This document shows positions 1 to 9,138 of a stretch of DNA of 54,247 bases, one piece after another. Made by a program: the position numbers and the translations under genes. Every line of letters starts with the position of its first letter. The stretch's first letter is position 1. Source of the stretch: Candidatus Caldatribacterium sp. (lineage in GTDB: Bacteria > Atribacterota > Atribacteria > Atribacterales > Caldatribacteriaceae); NCBI GenBank assembly GCA_028275365.1, contig JAPWUU010000005.1, positions 1 to 54,247 of the forward strand, given 5' to 3'. Below the pieces are notes generated by a model, which worked only from the letters and a program-made list of their open reading frames with translations, ran no database searches and was not told the origin of the DNA.

Positions 1-566
1 CCTTTGTCGTGGTGAACCAGAGGGTGGAGGGCGATGGGGTGAGCTACGTCGACATCGACCACTATGGAGGGGCGAGAGAAGCCATGCGGTATCTCCTTGA
101 GCAGGGTCACACCCGTATTGCCCACATCCGTGGTCCTCAGGGGCACCGCCATGCAGAAGAACGGTACCGGGCCTATCTCGATGCCCTCATTGAGCGGGGA
201 ATCCCTATTCGTCGGGAGTACATTGTGGAGGGGGATTTCCGTCGGCTGAGCGGGCGGGAAGCGATGGAAAGACTCCTGGAAACCCGTCCTCTCCCTACTG
301 CAGTTTTCTGTGCCAACGACAAAATGGCTATTGGGGCCCTGCAGGTGGCAAAGGAACGAGGCCTTCGGGTCCATGAAGACCTCGCAATCTTTGGTTTTGA
401 CGGCATTGAGGCGGTGAAGTACACGGATCCCCCGATCCCAACGGTGGAGCAACCCCTGGGAGAGCTGGGAAAGGTGGCGGCAGAGATCCTTGTAGAGAGG
501 ATTCAGGGAGGTGAGAGAAAGAGCGTAGTCCTTCCGTGTCGGCTTGTGGAGTGGAGTACCGTGTGA
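1..566 (+). CDS. LacI-family transcriptional regulator, C-terminal part (5' end outside window)
   Basis: Only the effector-binding domain is present; the reading frame is already open at base 3, so the DNA-binding helix-turn-helix lies upstream of the window. The sequence follows the periplasmic-binding-protein-like fold of LacI/GalR repressors: VSYVDIDHYGGAREAMRYL, then HTRIAHIRGP, PTAVFCANDKMAIGALQ and the closing FGFDGIEAVKYTDPPIPTV segment. It ends 30 bases before an ABC binding-protein gene on the same strand and so is probably the local repressor of the oligosaccharide uptake operon that follows. The effector is inferred to be a sugar imported by that system. The family call is firm, the sugar is not known. 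Confidence 0.9.
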   Translation, partial: FVVVNQRVEGDGVSYVDIDHYGGAREAMRYLLEQGHTRIAHIRGPQGHRHAEERYRAYLDALIERGIPIRREYIVEGDFRRLSGREAMERLLETRPLPTAVFCANDKMAIGALQVAKERGLRVHEDLAIFGFDGIEAVKYTDPPIPTVEQPLGELGKVAAEILVERIQGGERKSVVLPCRLVEWSTV

Positions 567-596
567 AGTCCTCAAAATGGGAGAGAAGGAGGGAGA

Positions 597-2492
597 ATGA
601 TGAGGAAGGGGATTCTGGGAATTGCGGTGGTGCTTCTCGTACTTCTTGGGGGTCTTGCCCTCGCCCAGCTTCCGGGTGGGGTGCCAAGGGAAGAGACCCT
701 CATCGTTGACCAGCTCACCGGCCGTGTCGGTACCCCAAGCAACTTCAACCTCTGGGCGGGATGGCGCTGGCAGGACAGAGGCTTGCAGCAGCTTGTCTGT
801 GAACCCCTCTGGACTGTGGACTATGCCACTGGAGAAATCATCCCGGGACTCGCTGCAGAGATGCCCATCTATAGCGAAGATTTTACAAAGATGACCATTA
901 AACTCCGTCAGGGTGTCTCCTGGAGCGATGGAGTACCCTTCACCGCCGACGATGTGGTGTACACCATCGACCTTCACGTGAAGACCCCTGGGCTCCTCTA
1001 CCACGGCCCTATGGCAGAATTCGTGGATAAAGTCTACAAGACCGATGATTATACCGTAGTTGTGGAGCTCAAAAAGCCGAACTCCCGGTTCCACTCCCAC
1101 TTCCTGGACCGCTGGGGATGCCTGCGCATCATGCCCAAGCACGTTTTTGAGAAGGTGGAAGATCCGGTCGCTTTTGAGTTCAACCCTCCCGTGGGTTGCG
1201 GTCCGTACGTTCTCAAGGACTACGATCCGGCAGGGTTCTGGACGCTGTGGGAGCGACGGGGGGACTGGGAGAAGACCCCCACAGGGATGCTCTATGGGGA
1301 ACCCAAACCAAAGTACGTCCTCTTCCAGGCCTTTGAGACTGAGGAAGCGAAGATTCTTGCCCAACTCCGGCATGAGCTGGATATGGCTCAGTATGCTCCT
1401 GAGGGCCTCCGGGTAGTCCTTGAAAAGAGCAATACCGCCCGGGCCTGGCGGAAAGACTGGCCCTGGGTGGTGAACATCGACCCCTGCATCACGGGTATCA
1501 TGTTCAACAACATGGTGGAGCCGTACAACATCAAGGATGTGCGGTGGGCACTGGTACTTGCCATCAACATGGTGGAGTACATGGCTACAGCCTTTGATTT
1601 CATGGCGCCGGTGAGCCCTATCCACCTTCCACCTGTTCCCGCCTATGTTGAGGCCTTCTTCAACCCCTTAGAGGAGTGGCTCAAGAACTTCGAACTTGAT
1701 CTTGGGAATGGCGAAAAGTTCAAGCCCTATGATCCGGAAATCCCTGCAAAACTTGCCCAGGCAGCGAAAGAGCGAGGGTACCCTGTTCCTGAGGACCCCA
1801 AGGCCATTCGGGAAATCTTCGGCATGGGCTGGTGGAAGTACGCCCCGGAGGTTGCTGAGAAGCTCCTCAAAAAGCACGGCTTCACGAAAGGCGCCGATGG
1901 CAAGTGGTACCTCCCCAACGGTTCACCCTGGAAGATGACCATTGTCACCGATACAAATCCTGCGCACCATCACTACCGCAATGCCATGGCTGCTGCTGAG
2001 CAGTGGAGGAAATTCGGGATTGACGCTACGGTCAACGCCACCGAGGCCTTCAACAGCCTGCACCTTATGGGTGAGTTTGAGGTCGGTACCATGTGGCCGG
2101 CAGCGGAGCCCTGGGGTGTGGGTGTGGACCTCTCGAGGACCTTTGACGTCTGGCACTCAAGCCTTCTGACCCCCATTGGCCAGGCGGTAACCCTTGGTCC
2201 CGGTGGAGCCGCCCGGTGGTCTGATCCTCGACTGGATGAGCTTCTGAAGAAGATGGAAACCACAAACCCCTTCACCGAGGTTGAGGCTACCCGACTTCTG
2301 GGTCTTGAGGCCCTCAAGGTTGTCGTGGAAGAAATGCCCACCATTCCCACCTACGGATACTGCGGTGCGGTGGCCTGGGATGAGTACTACTGGACGAACT
2401 ACCCCGGAGCCGAGAACCCCTACTCGCAGCCATACCAGCACTGGCCGAACTTCAAGTACATGCTGCCGTTTTTGAAGAGGGTGAAGGAGTGA
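597..2492 (+). CDS. ABC transporter substrate-binding protein, family 5 (oligosaccharide/oligopeptide type)
   Basis: Exported solute receptor of 631 residues, the usual size for SBP_bac_5 proteins. Residues 1-24 form a signal peptide (basic MMRKG, hydrophobic core, cut near ALAQ); no lipobox cysteine is seen. The mature part has the family pattern: ETLIVDQLTGR near the N-terminus, then a DFTKMTIKLRQGVSWSDG block and a TADDVVYTIDLH block. Many tryptophans and aromatic residues suit sugar binding. Starts ATG ATG at 597 and 600, after GGAGGGAGA. It heads a five-gene importer and lies upstream of a GH3 glycosidase, which favours beta-linked oligosaccharides over peptides; this is inferred from context, as in Thermotoga oligosaccharide importers of this family. 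Confidence 0.9.
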   Translation: MMRKGILGIAVVLLVLLGGLALAQLPGGVPREETLIVDQLTGRVGTPSNFNLWAGWRWQDRGLQQLVCEPLWTVDYATGEIIPGLAAEMPIYSEDFTKMTIKLRQGVSWSDGVPFTADDVVYTIDLHVKTPGLLYHGPMAEFVDKVYKTDDYTVVVELKKPNSRFHSHFLDRWGCLRIMPKHVFEKVEDPVAFEFNPPVGCGPYVLKDYDPAGFWTLWERRGDWEKTPTGMLYGEPKPKYVLFQAFETEEAKILAQLRHELDMAQYAPEGLRVVLEKSNTARAWRKDWPWVVNIDPCITGIMFNNMVEPYNIKDVRWALVLAINMVEYMATAFDFMAPVSPIHLPPVPAYVEAFFNPLEEWLKNFELDLGNGEKFKPYDPEIPAKLAQAAKERGYPVPEDPKAIREIFGMGWWKYAPEVAEKLLKKHGFTKGADGKWYLPNGSPWKMTIVTDTNPAHHHYRNAMAAAEQWRKFGIDATVNATEAFNSLHLMGEFEVGTMWPAAEPWGVGVDLSRTFDVWHSSLLTPIGQAVTLGPGGAARWSDPRLDELLKKMETTNPFTEVEATRLLGLEALKVVVEEMPTIPTYGYCGAVAWDEYYWTNYPGAENPYSQPYQHWPNFKYMLPFLKRVKE

Positions 2493-2506
2493 ATCTGTAA
2501 CGTCTT

Positions 2507-2534
2507 AGGGGCCCCGGGGATCCCCGGGGCCCCT
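2507..2534. other. 28-base perfect palindrome between binding protein and permease genes
   Basis: The half-site AGGGGCCCCGGGGA is followed directly by its exact reverse complement, centred between 2520 and 2521, with only G/C pairs apart from the ends and the central AT. It sits 14 bases after the binding-protein stop codon and 13 bases before the permease ATG. There is no T-run, so it is not a standard terminator. An mRNA hairpin here could protect the upstream message and give the binding protein a higher level than the permeases, a known arrangement in ABC operons. A palindromic DNA-binding site is the alternative. Confidence 0.6.
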
Positions 2535-2547
2535 GGGGAGGTCAGGT

Positions 2548-3552
2548 ATGCGATTCTTCCGGGATTACCTTGCTCCAAGACTTGTGCAGTATGTGCTCGT
2601 CATCTTCTGTGGCATTACCGCGGTGTTCTTCATTCCCCGCCTTACGGGTCAGGACCCGGTTCTGGAAATCATTGCTCAAATTCAGGCCCAGGGGGCTTCG
2701 TTGGATCCGTTGGCGGTGCGGAACCTCATGGAAACTCTGAAGGAGCTCTACGGCCTCAAGGGGAGCCTTTTCGAGCAGTACCTCACCATGTGGCGGCGGG
2801 TGTTCACTCTTGACTTTGGCCCCTCCTTCTTTCAGTTCCCCACGCCAGTAGCACAGCTCCTTCGCATTTACCTCCCCTGGACCATAGGCCTTTTCGCCAC
2901 CTCGACCGTTCTCTCCTGGGCGCTTGGCAATATCATCGGAGGGATCGCCGGGTATTTTTCGGGGAAATCCTGGTCGAAAATCCTTGATGCCGTTATCATG
3001 GTCATTCGCCCTATCCCTCACTATATCTTCGGCGTGGTGCTCCTCATTCTCTTCGCCTATGTGTGGCCCCTTTTCCCGGCTCGGGGCCTGAGCATTGGGC
3101 GAGGGATGGCCCTGAACCTTGAGCTTGTTCTTGCGATTCTCCGGGGCTCCTTTCTTCCTGCCCTCACCCTGGTGATTCTCGGTGGGGTGGTCTGGTTCCA
3201 GCAGATGAAGCTCCTTGTGCAAAACGTGAAGCGGGAGGACTTCGTGGAATATGCCCGGGTGGGTGGGGTAAAGGAGCGGCGCGTCGTTTTCCGCTACGTC
3301 CTCAAAAACGCCATGCTCCCCCAGGTGACGCAATTGGCCCTGGCCCTGGGGCAGGTCTTTAGCGGCGTCTTGATCGTGGAGATGGTCTTCTCGTATCCGG
3401 GGATGGGCCTCCTGCTTTATCGGGGAGTTACCCGGGGGGACTATAACCTCGTCATGGGCATCACCGTGCTTTCCATCCTCACCATCGCCACGGCCGTGCT
3501 CCTTTTAGACCTCCTCTACCCCCTTCTTGATCCCCGAATCCGGCACCGGTAG
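2548..3552 (+). CDS. ABC transporter permease, DppB/OppB family
   Basis: Integral inner-membrane permease of 334 residues. The N-terminus (RFFRDYLAPRLVQYVLVIFCGITAVFFIPRL) is the typical first membrane segment of DppB-type permeases. Further segments lie around residues 110-140, 145-180, 195-230 and 290-325. The conserved cytoplasmic loop that touches the ATPase is EYARVGGVKERRVVFRYVLK followed by NAMLP (about residues 232-256). ATG at 2548 follows GGGGAGGTCAGGT. It pairs with the DppC-like permease 10 bases downstream. Confidence 0.92.
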   Translation: MRFFRDYLAPRLVQYVLVIFCGITAVFFIPRLTGQDPVLEIIAQIQAQGASLDPLAVRNLMETLKELYGLKGSLFEQYLTMWRRVFTLDFGPSFFQFPTPVAQLLRIYLPWTIGLFATSTVLSWALGNIIGGIAGYFSGKSWSKILDAVIMVIRPIPHYIFGVVLLILFAYVWPLFPARGLSIGRGMALNLELVLAILRGSFLPALTLVILGGVVWFQQMKLLVQNVKREDFVEYARVGGVKERRVVFRYVLKNAMLPQVTQLALALGQVFSGVLIVEMVFSYPGMGLLLYRGVTRGDYNLVMGITVLSILTIATAVLLLDLLYPLLDPRIRHR

Positions 3553-3562
3553 AGGTGAGACC

Positions 3563-4420
3563 ATGGAGGCCCTGCGAGAACTCTTCAGAGACTACCGTTT
3601 CGCCGTAGGCTTTGTCATTTTCCTCTTTCTGGTGGTTCTGGCTTTTCTCTCCTTTGCCTCCCCTTACGACCCGATCCGCCAGCTCCAGGTTCCCCGGGAC
3701 AGACCCCCTTCCCGAGCCCATATCCTCGGGACCAATTCTAAAGGGCAGGACGTCTTCTGGGAGGCTACCTTTGCCATCCGGAATTCCCTCATCATTGCCC
3801 TCATTGCCGGGCTGGTTTCCCGGATTGTAGCGATTCTTGTGGGGTTTGTCGCTGGATACCGGGGCGGGACTCTCGATCGGGTGCTCATGGGACTGGCCGA
3901 TGGGCTTTTGGTCATCCCTCTTTTCCTCATTCTCGTCATGGTGGCGATGCTCCTTCGGGGGAGCATGACCCTGGTGAACACAGGGCTTTTGCTCGCCTTC
4001 TTTGGATGGGCCTGGGATGCCCGCACCATACGATCCCAGATTCTGAGTCTGCGGGAGCGGGAGTTTACGAAAACTTCGGTGCTCTCCGGGAATGGAACAA
4101 TGAGCCTGGTCATCCGGGAGTACCTTCCCTTCACCACCCCCCTCATCTTCTCCACACTCATCAACAACATCGCCTGGGCCATTGGCATGGAGATTGTCCT
4201 TGCTATTCTCGGTCTTGTGCGTCTTGAAATCCCGACCCTCGGGACCACACTCCAGTGGGCCATCACGTACCAGGCAATGCTCCTCGGGCACTGGTGGTGG
4301 ATTTCCACTCCTGTGGTGCTTACGATTCTCCTCCTTGTGGCCTTGTACTGGCTTTCTGTGAGTGTCAGCGAATACCTTGATCCTCGAATGCGAATTCAGC
4401 GGATTGGGGCGCGATCCTGA
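3563..4420 (+). CDS. ABC transporter permease, DppC/OppC family
   Basis: Second inner-membrane permease of the importer, 285 residues. ATG 3563 is chosen because AGGTGAG lies just before it and the frame upstream overlaps the previous gene; a TTG at 3527 in the same frame has no such support. One N-terminal membrane segment (FAVGFVIFLFLVVLAFLSF), then DPIRQLQVPRDRPPSRAHILGT with the LGTNSKGQDVF motif typical of DppC, then five further hydrophobic segments. The ATPase-contact loop reads REFTKTSVLSGNGTMSLVI. The stop codon and the next start share one base (TGATG), so translation is probably coupled. Confidence 0.92.
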   Translation: MEALRELFRDYRFAVGFVIFLFLVVLAFLSFASPYDPIRQLQVPRDRPPSRAHILGTNSKGQDVFWEATFAIRNSLIIALIAGLVSRIVAILVGFVAGYRGGTLDRVLMGLADGLLVIPLFLILVMVAMLLRGSMTLVNTGLLLAFFGWAWDARTIRSQILSLREREFTKTSVLSGNGTMSLVIREYLPFTTPLIFSTLINNIAWAIGMEIVLAILGLVRLEIPTLGTTLQWAITYQAMLLGHWWWISTPVVLTILLLVALYWLSVSVSEYLDPRMRIQRIGARS

Positions 4421-5418
4421 TGCTTCCGGTCATCAGAGCCGAAGACCTCCAGGCGTTTTACGTCCTCGAGACCCTGCGGGGGAAGAAGGTTGTGAGAGCA
4501 GTAAACGGGGTGAGTCTCGTTATCCCCGAAAACACCGTATACGGCCTGGCCGGAGAGAGTGGTTGCGGGAAGACGACGCTCCTCAAGGTCCTTCTGGGGA
4601 ACCTTGAGCCACCCCTGCGGCACTTTGGAGGGCGGGTGCTGTACCGGGTCGATGGGGAGTACCTCGATGCTCTTGCTCTCCCTGAGGGGAAACGGCAAAA
4701 ACTCCGCTGGACCTACATCTCCTATATCCCCCAGGGGTCCATGAGCGTTTTCAATCCTGTGGCCAAACTCCGGACGACTTTCATGGATTTTTTGGAAAGC
4801 CATGTTTCGGGGAAAATGCGCCAGGAACTTCTGCGTCATGCCGAAGAACACCTCGAACGTTTGGGGCTTTCTCCAAAAATCCTCGAAGCGTATCCTCACC
4901 AGCTTTCAGGAGGCATGCGCCAGCGAGTGGCCATCGCCCTGGCGACGCTCCTGAATCCCCGGGTTATCCTTGCCGATGAGCCCACCACGGCTTTGGATGT
5001 TGTGGCCCAGCGGGCTGTGCTGCAGCTTCTTTCCGATATCCAGCGAAAGCTCCGCAACACCATTGTCCTTGTGACCCACGACATGGGGATTCACGCTACC
5101 GTGACCACCCGGATGGCCATCATGTATGCGGGGAGAATTGTGGAGGAAGGGTGGACCCAGGATATTTTCACCACTCCTCTGCACCCCTACACCCAGTACC
5201 TCATTCGCTCTCTTCCCCGCATTGGAGATAAACGCCTGCGGGAAAGTGCCCCGGGAAGCCCTCCCTCCCTTGCACAGCTTCCTCCGGGGTGCCCTTTTCA
5301 CCCTCGCTGTCCTTTGGCTTTTGAACGCTGTCGTGAGGAGGTTCCTGAACTCGAGGAGGTTGGAGAGCAAAAGGTGGCCTGTTTCCTGAGGAGGGCAAGT
5401 CATGTCGTTACTTCTTGA
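4420..5418 (+). CDS. ABC transporter ATP-binding protein, DppD/OppD family
   Basis: Cytoplasmic ATPase of 332 residues that powers the importer. Walker A GESGCGKTT is near residue 46, signature LSGGMRQRVAIA near 162 and Walker B VILADEPTTALD near 184, with the switch histidine in LVTHDMGIHATV. The C-terminal extension after residue 265 holds CPFHPRCPLAFERC and a further CF, the cysteine pattern of the OppD/OppF C-terminal region. It overlaps the next ATPase gene by 17 bases. Both partner ATPases are present, so a heterodimer is expected. Confidence 0.94.
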   Translation: MLPVIRAEDLQAFYVLETLRGKKVVRAVNGVSLVIPENTVYGLAGESGCGKTTLLKVLLGNLEPPLRHFGGRVLYRVDGEYLDALALPEGKRQKLRWTYISYIPQGSMSVFNPVAKLRTTFMDFLESHVSGKMRQELLRHAEEHLERLGLSPKILEAYPHQLSGGMRQRVAIALATLLNPRVILADEPTTALDVVAQRAVLQLLSDIQRKLRNTIVLVTHDMGIHATVTTRMAIMYAGRIVEEGWTQDIFTTPLHPYTQYLIRSLPRIGDKRLRESAPGSPPSLAQLPPGCPFHPRCPLAFERCREEVPELEEVGEQKVACFLRRASHVVTS

Positions 5419-6355
5419 GGTGCAGAACCTCACCAAGGTTTTTGCCTTAGGGAGTATTTTCTCCCGCCTTCGCCTCACAGCGGTGGACCGGGTTTCCTTC
5501 ACCATTGAGGAAGGAGAAATCTTCACCCTCGCTGGGGAGAGCGGCTGTGGCAAGACCACCACTGCCCGGATGATTCTGGGTTTTGAGCCACCCACGGGGG
5601 GAACCATCCGTTACCGGGGGAAAGCCCTTGAGGAGTTCACGGACCGCAAGTCCTGGTTTCGGGAGGTCCAAGCAGTATTCCAGAATCCCTTCGAGACCTT
5701 CAACCCTCTGCGGAAGGTGGAGAGTTACTTCTTTGAGACGGTCTTTAATTTCAAACTCGCTGCCCAGAAAGATCAGGCCGAAAGGCTCATCGAGGAGAAG
5801 CTCCAGGCAGTAGGACTTTCCCTTGAGGAAATTGAGGGGAAATACCCCAGCGAGTTCTCCGGAGGACAGCTCCAGCGGGCTTCCATCGCCCGGGCTCTCC
5901 TGACGAATCCGTCGCTTCTTGTTGCCGATGAGCCGGTCTCCATGGTCGATGCGTCGCTACGCATGTCCATCGTGAACCTCTTCCGCAAGCTCTGCGATGC
6001 GTTTGCGGTGAGCGTCCTTTATATCACCCATGATCTCGCCACGGCGTACTACGTGAGCGACCGCATTGCCGTGATGTTCCGGGGCAACATCGTGGAGATG
6101 GGGAAAGTGGAAGAGGTCCTTGGTAACCCCAGACACCCCTACACGAGACTTCTTCTTGAGTCCATCCCGGAACCGGATCCGGCAAAGCGACCTGAGGAAC
6201 GGATTGTCTTCCTCGAGGAACGGGAGGAATACCTCAGAGCAGGATGTAAGTTCGCCGGAAGGTGCCCCGAGGCCTGGGAACTCTGCGGCCGGGAGGCGCC
6301 GCAGGAAGTCGAGGTCGACGGGGTTCTTGTGCGGTGCCACAAATGGGCAAAATGA
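5402..6355 (+). CDS. ABC transporter ATP-binding protein, DppF/OppF family
   Basis: Second ATPase of the importer, 317 residues. Walker A GESGCGKTT is near residue 46. The signature is FSGGQLQRASIARAL, followed by Walker B LLVADEPVSMVDASLR and LYITHDLATAYYV. The aspartate-containing SMVDASLR form after Walker B is the one usual in OppF-type subunits. The C-terminus carries the CKFAGRCPEAWELC cysteine motif of the family. The ATG at 5402 lies inside the end of the preceding ATPase gene, so the two are co-translated. The GH3 gene starts 18 bases downstream. Confidence 0.94.
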   Translation: MSLLLEVQNLTKVFALGSIFSRLRLTAVDRVSFTIEEGEIFTLAGESGCGKTTTARMILGFEPPTGGTIRYRGKALEEFTDRKSWFREVQAVFQNPFETFNPLRKVESYFFETVFNFKLAAQKDQAERLIEEKLQAVGLSLEEIEGKYPSEFSGGQLQRASIARALLTNPSLLVADEPVSMVDASLRMSIVNLFRKLCDAFAVSVLYITHDLATAYYVSDRIAVMFRGNIVEMGKVEEVLGNPRHPYTRLLLESIPEPDPAKRPEERIVFLEEREEYLRAGCKFAGRCPEAWELCGREAPQEVEVDGVLVRCHKWAK

Positions 6356-6373
6356 AGGAAGGAGGAGAGGCTG

Positions 6374-8644
6374 ATGCAAGAGGGTATGGCGCTAGTAAAT
6401 GAGCTCCTTTCCCGTATGACCCTTGAGGAGAAGGTGGCCCAGCTCTGTGCGGTGCATGCGAACAGGCTCCTTGAGGGGAAAAAATTTTCCGAGGAGAAGG
6501 CGAGGACCGTTCTTGCTCATGGTATCGGTCAAATCACCCGCCTTCTGGGGACTCCGGATCTTGATCCGGAGGAGGCTGTAGAACTTGGGAACGCCATCCA
6601 GCGTTTCCTCAAAGAAAAGACGCGACTTGGCATCCCGGCGATGATTCACGAGGAATGCCTCAGCGGACTCCTGTGCAAAAGAGCGACTGTCTTCCCCCAG
6701 GCCATTGGTCTTGCCAGCACCTTCGACCCGAAGCTTGTGCAGAGGGTCACCACTGCCATCCGGAAGACCATGCGGGCTCTTGGCGTACACCAGGGTCTTG
6801 CTCCGGTCCTTGACATTCCCCGGGACCCTCGCTGGGGGAGGACTGAAGAGACCTTCGGGGAGGACCCCTATCTCGTTTCCCGGATGGCCTCCGCCTACAT
6901 TCGGGGCCTTCAGGGAGAGGACCTTCGAGAGGGCATCGTCGCCACGGCGAAGCACTTCACGGCCTATGGTATCTCTGAGGGGGGACGGAACCTCGCTCCG
7001 GCAAAGGTTGGAGAGAGGGAGCTGCGAGAGGTCTTCCTCTTCCCCTTTGAGGTGGCCGTTCGTGAAGCGAAAGTGCGCTCGCTAATGAACGCCTACCACG
7101 AGATTGATGGTGTGCCCTGTGCGGCCTCGTCATTCCTCCTCACGAAGGTCCTGCGGGAAGAGTGGGATTTTCAGGGGATTGTGGTCTCGGATTACGAGGC
7201 GGTCCGGATGCTTGCGACCTTCCACCATGTGGCAGAGAATGAGAAGGACGCCGCGGTTTTAGCCCTCCAGGCAGGAATTGATATCGAGCTTCCTGATGCC
7301 GATTGCTTCCCCCACCTTGTTGCCGCAGTGCGGGAGGGTTGCATTAGCGAAGAAGTGCTCAACGAAGCCGTTCGGAGAGTGCTCTTGGTGAAGTATGAGC
7401 TTGGGCTCCTTGAAGGTCTGCCCTTTGCTGATCCGGGGAATGTGGTACTCCTTGACCCCCCGGAGCATAGAGCGCTATCAAGAGAAGCTGCCCGGGCGTC
7501 ACTGGTTCTCCTCAAAAACGATGGGGTTCTCCCCCTCAAGAAAGACCTCAGGACCCTTGCCGTCATCGGCCCCAATGCCCATGACCCCATCAACCTCCAC
7601 GGGGACTACAGCTTCACCACCCATGTTCCCAGCGTCCTCGCCTGGAAGGGAAGGGAAGCCCGCTGGGAGGTGGCCGTTCCCACCGTGACGGTCCTTGAGG
7701 GAATAAAGGCGAAGGTTTCTCCAAAAACCCAGGTCTTCTACGCCCGGGGATGCGGCCTGACCGAGTCTTCGGAAGAAGACCTTCGGGAGGCTCTGGAAAT
7801 TGCTCAGAAAGCCGAGGTCGTTGTCGCCGTTTTAGGTGAGCGGAGCGGGCTCTTCCGCCAGTCCCTTTCCGGAGAGGGAAGTGACCGTGTAGACCTTGCG
7901 CTCCCGGAAGCACAACGGAACCTCCTCAAGGCCCTGCATGAACTCGGGAAGCCCATCGTCCTCGTCCTGGTGAACGGAAGGCCTCTTGAGCTTTCGTGGG
8001 AACACGAACATATTCCCGCTATTCTTGAGGCCTGGTACCCCGGGGAGGAGGGAGGCAATGCCATTGCCGACGTCCTCTTTGGGGATTACAATCCCTCGGG
8101 GAGACTCCCCATCTCTTTCCCGAAAGCTTCAGGGCAGGTCCCGGTGTACTACAACCGCAAGCCCACCTCCTTCAGTGAGTACGTCACGGTGGATGCAGAA
8201 CCCCTTTTCCCCTTCGGGCATGGCCTGAGTTATACGACCTTTGCGTACCGGGACCTTAGAATCACTCCTGAGAAGGTCAGGGGCCTTGAACCGGTGACGG
8301 TGCAGTGTACGGTGGAGAATACGAGGACCTGTGAGGGCGAGGAAGTGGTGCAACTCTACCTCAGGGACAAAGTGGCTTCCTGTGTGCGGCCGCGGCAGGA
8401 ACTCAAAGGCTTTGTGAAAATCCGCCTTGCCCCTGGTGAGAAGAAGACAGTGGCCTTCACCCTCTTTCCGGAACAGCTTGCCTTTTATGATGCCCACATG
8501 CGCTTTGTGGTGGAGCCTGGGACCTTCGAGGTCATGGTCGGCGCATCGTCCCGGGATATCCGGCTTTCGGGGACTTTCGAGGTCCTCGAGGAGCGGGTCA
8601 TTCCAAAGTACCGCCATTTTGCCAGCGAAGTCACCGTGGAGTGA
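6374..8644 (+). CDS. Beta-glucosidase/beta-xylosidase, glycoside hydrolase family 3
   Basis: Retaining exo-glycosidase of 756 residues that releases beta-linked sugars from the non-reducing end of short oligosaccharides. The N-terminal (beta/alpha)8 domain holds RDPRWGRTEETFGEDPYL, the KHFTAYG loop (Lys near 193) and GIVVSDYEAV, whose Asp near 273 is the expected nucleophile. The second sandwich domain holds VIGPNAHDP and VVVAVLGERSGLF; the end (about 650-740) is the fibronectin-III-like domain, entered through FGHGLSYTTF. There is no signal peptide, so it should act in the cytoplasm on products brought in by the importer. ATG at 6374 follows GGAGGAGAGG. Beta-glucoside versus beta-xyloside preference cannot be told from sequence alone. 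Confidence 0.95.
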   Translation: MQEGMALVNELLSRMTLEEKVAQLCAVHANRLLEGKKFSEEKARTVLAHGIGQITRLLGTPDLDPEEAVELGNAIQRFLKEKTRLGIPAMIHEECLSGLLCKRATVFPQAIGLASTFDPKLVQRVTTAIRKTMRALGVHQGLAPVLDIPRDPRWGRTEETFGEDPYLVSRMASAYIRGLQGEDLREGIVATAKHFTAYGISEGGRNLAPAKVGERELREVFLFPFEVAVREAKVRSLMNAYHEIDGVPCAASSFLLTKVLREEWDFQGIVVSDYEAVRMLATFHHVAENEKDAAVLALQAGIDIELPDADCFPHLVAAVREGCISEEVLNEAVRRVLLVKYELGLLEGLPFADPGNVVLLDPPEHRALSREAARASLVLLKNDGVLPLKKDLRTLAVIGPNAHDPINLHGDYSFTTHVPSVLAWKGREARWEVAVPTVTVLEGIKAKVSPKTQVFYARGCGLTESSEEDLREALEIAQKAEVVVAVLGERSGLFRQSLSGEGSDRVDLALPEAQRNLLKALHELGKPIVLVLVNGRPLELSWEHEHIPAILEAWYPGEEGGNAIADVLFGDYNPSGRLPISFPKASGQVPVYYNRKPTSFSEYVTVDAEPLFPFGHGLSYTTFAYRDLRITPEKVRGLEPVTVQCTVENTRTCEGEEVVQLYLRDKVASCVRPRQELKGFVKIRLAPGEKKTVAFTLFPEQLAFYDAHMRFVVEPGTFEVMVGASSRDIRLSGTFEVLEERVIPKYRHFASEVTVE

Positions 8645-8654
8645 GGGCTTTCCC

Positions 8655-9041
8655 GTGCGGTTTCTGGGTGTTCACCACGTGGCGCTTGTGACAAAAAATA
8701 TGGAGGAGAGCCTGCGGTTTTACCGGGATCTCCTCGGATGCACCCTCCTTGAGCGGTTCTTCGACGAGGGGGAGCGGGCCGACATCGCCTTTCTCTCTCT
8801 GGGGAATACGCTCCTTGAGCTCCTTGCTCCAGAGAACCCGGAAGGGTTAGTGAACCCTTCTGGGTTCCACCTCGCCCTCTGGGTGGATGATGTCACATCG
8901 GTCTTCGAGTTTTTGAAAACCCAGGGTGTGCCGGTGCTCCTTCCTCCCACCGAAAGCCACGGATTCCACTACGCCTACTTTTCCGGCCCCATGGGGGAAG
9001 TGGTGGAGATTGTGAAGCGGCAGGCACAGGGTTACCTTTGA
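8655..9041 (+). CDS. VOC superfamily (glyoxalase/methylmalonyl-CoA epimerase-like) protein
   Basis: Small metal-dependent-type protein of 128 residues with two beta-alpha-beta-beta-beta modules. The start LGVHHVALVTKNMEESLRFY carries the usual first metal-ligand histidine. A second candidate lies in GFHLALWVDD and the closing glutamate in GPMGEVVEIV. GTG at 8655 is chosen because the family begins a few residues before this His motif; the same frame continues upstream inside the GH3 gene but is not expected to be used. It starts 11 bases after the GH3 stop and is probably cotranscribed. Glyoxalase, epimerase and ring-cleavage members share this fold, so the reaction is unassigned. Confidence 0.8.
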   Translation: MRFLGVHHVALVTKNMEESLRFYRDLLGCTLLERFFDEGERADIAFLSLGNTLLELLAPENPEGLVNPSGFHLALWVDDVTSVFEFLKTQGVPVLLPPTESHGFHYAYFSGPMGEVVEIVKRQAQGYL

Positions 9042-9057
9042 GGTGGCCCTGTGCCTG
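9021..9057 (+). terminator. Hairpin terminator at the end of the VOC gene
   Basis: Perfect 11-base inverted repeat CAGGCACAGGG / CCCTGTGCCTG (9021-9031 and 9047-9057) with a 15-base loop. The left arm is inside the last codons of the VOC gene and the stop codon is in the loop. Only a loose pyrimidine stretch follows (TGATTCTCTCCTTTCTCC), so it may be a weak intrinsic terminator or a 3'-end stabiliser. It separates the glycosidase operon from the nucleoside importer. Confidence 0.6.
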
Positions 9058-9138
9058 TGATTCTCTCCTTTCTCCCGGGTCTTCTGAGGAAAGCCATCCT
9101 ACACTGAGAAAATCTGGCATGGTGAGGGCGGAGGGGCT

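Noticed and set aside
2542-3333. 263-codon minus-strand frame opposite the DppB-like permease, and similar ones opposite 3563-4420 and 11720-12760
   Set aside because: Charged low-complexity products mirror the hydrophobic membrane segments of the permeases on the other strand.
8427-8654. Extension of the VOC frame back into the GH3 gene, as a possible fusion
   Set aside because: The upstream 76 codons have no VOC similarity and overlap the conserved end of the GH3 protein; GTG 8655 fits the family start.
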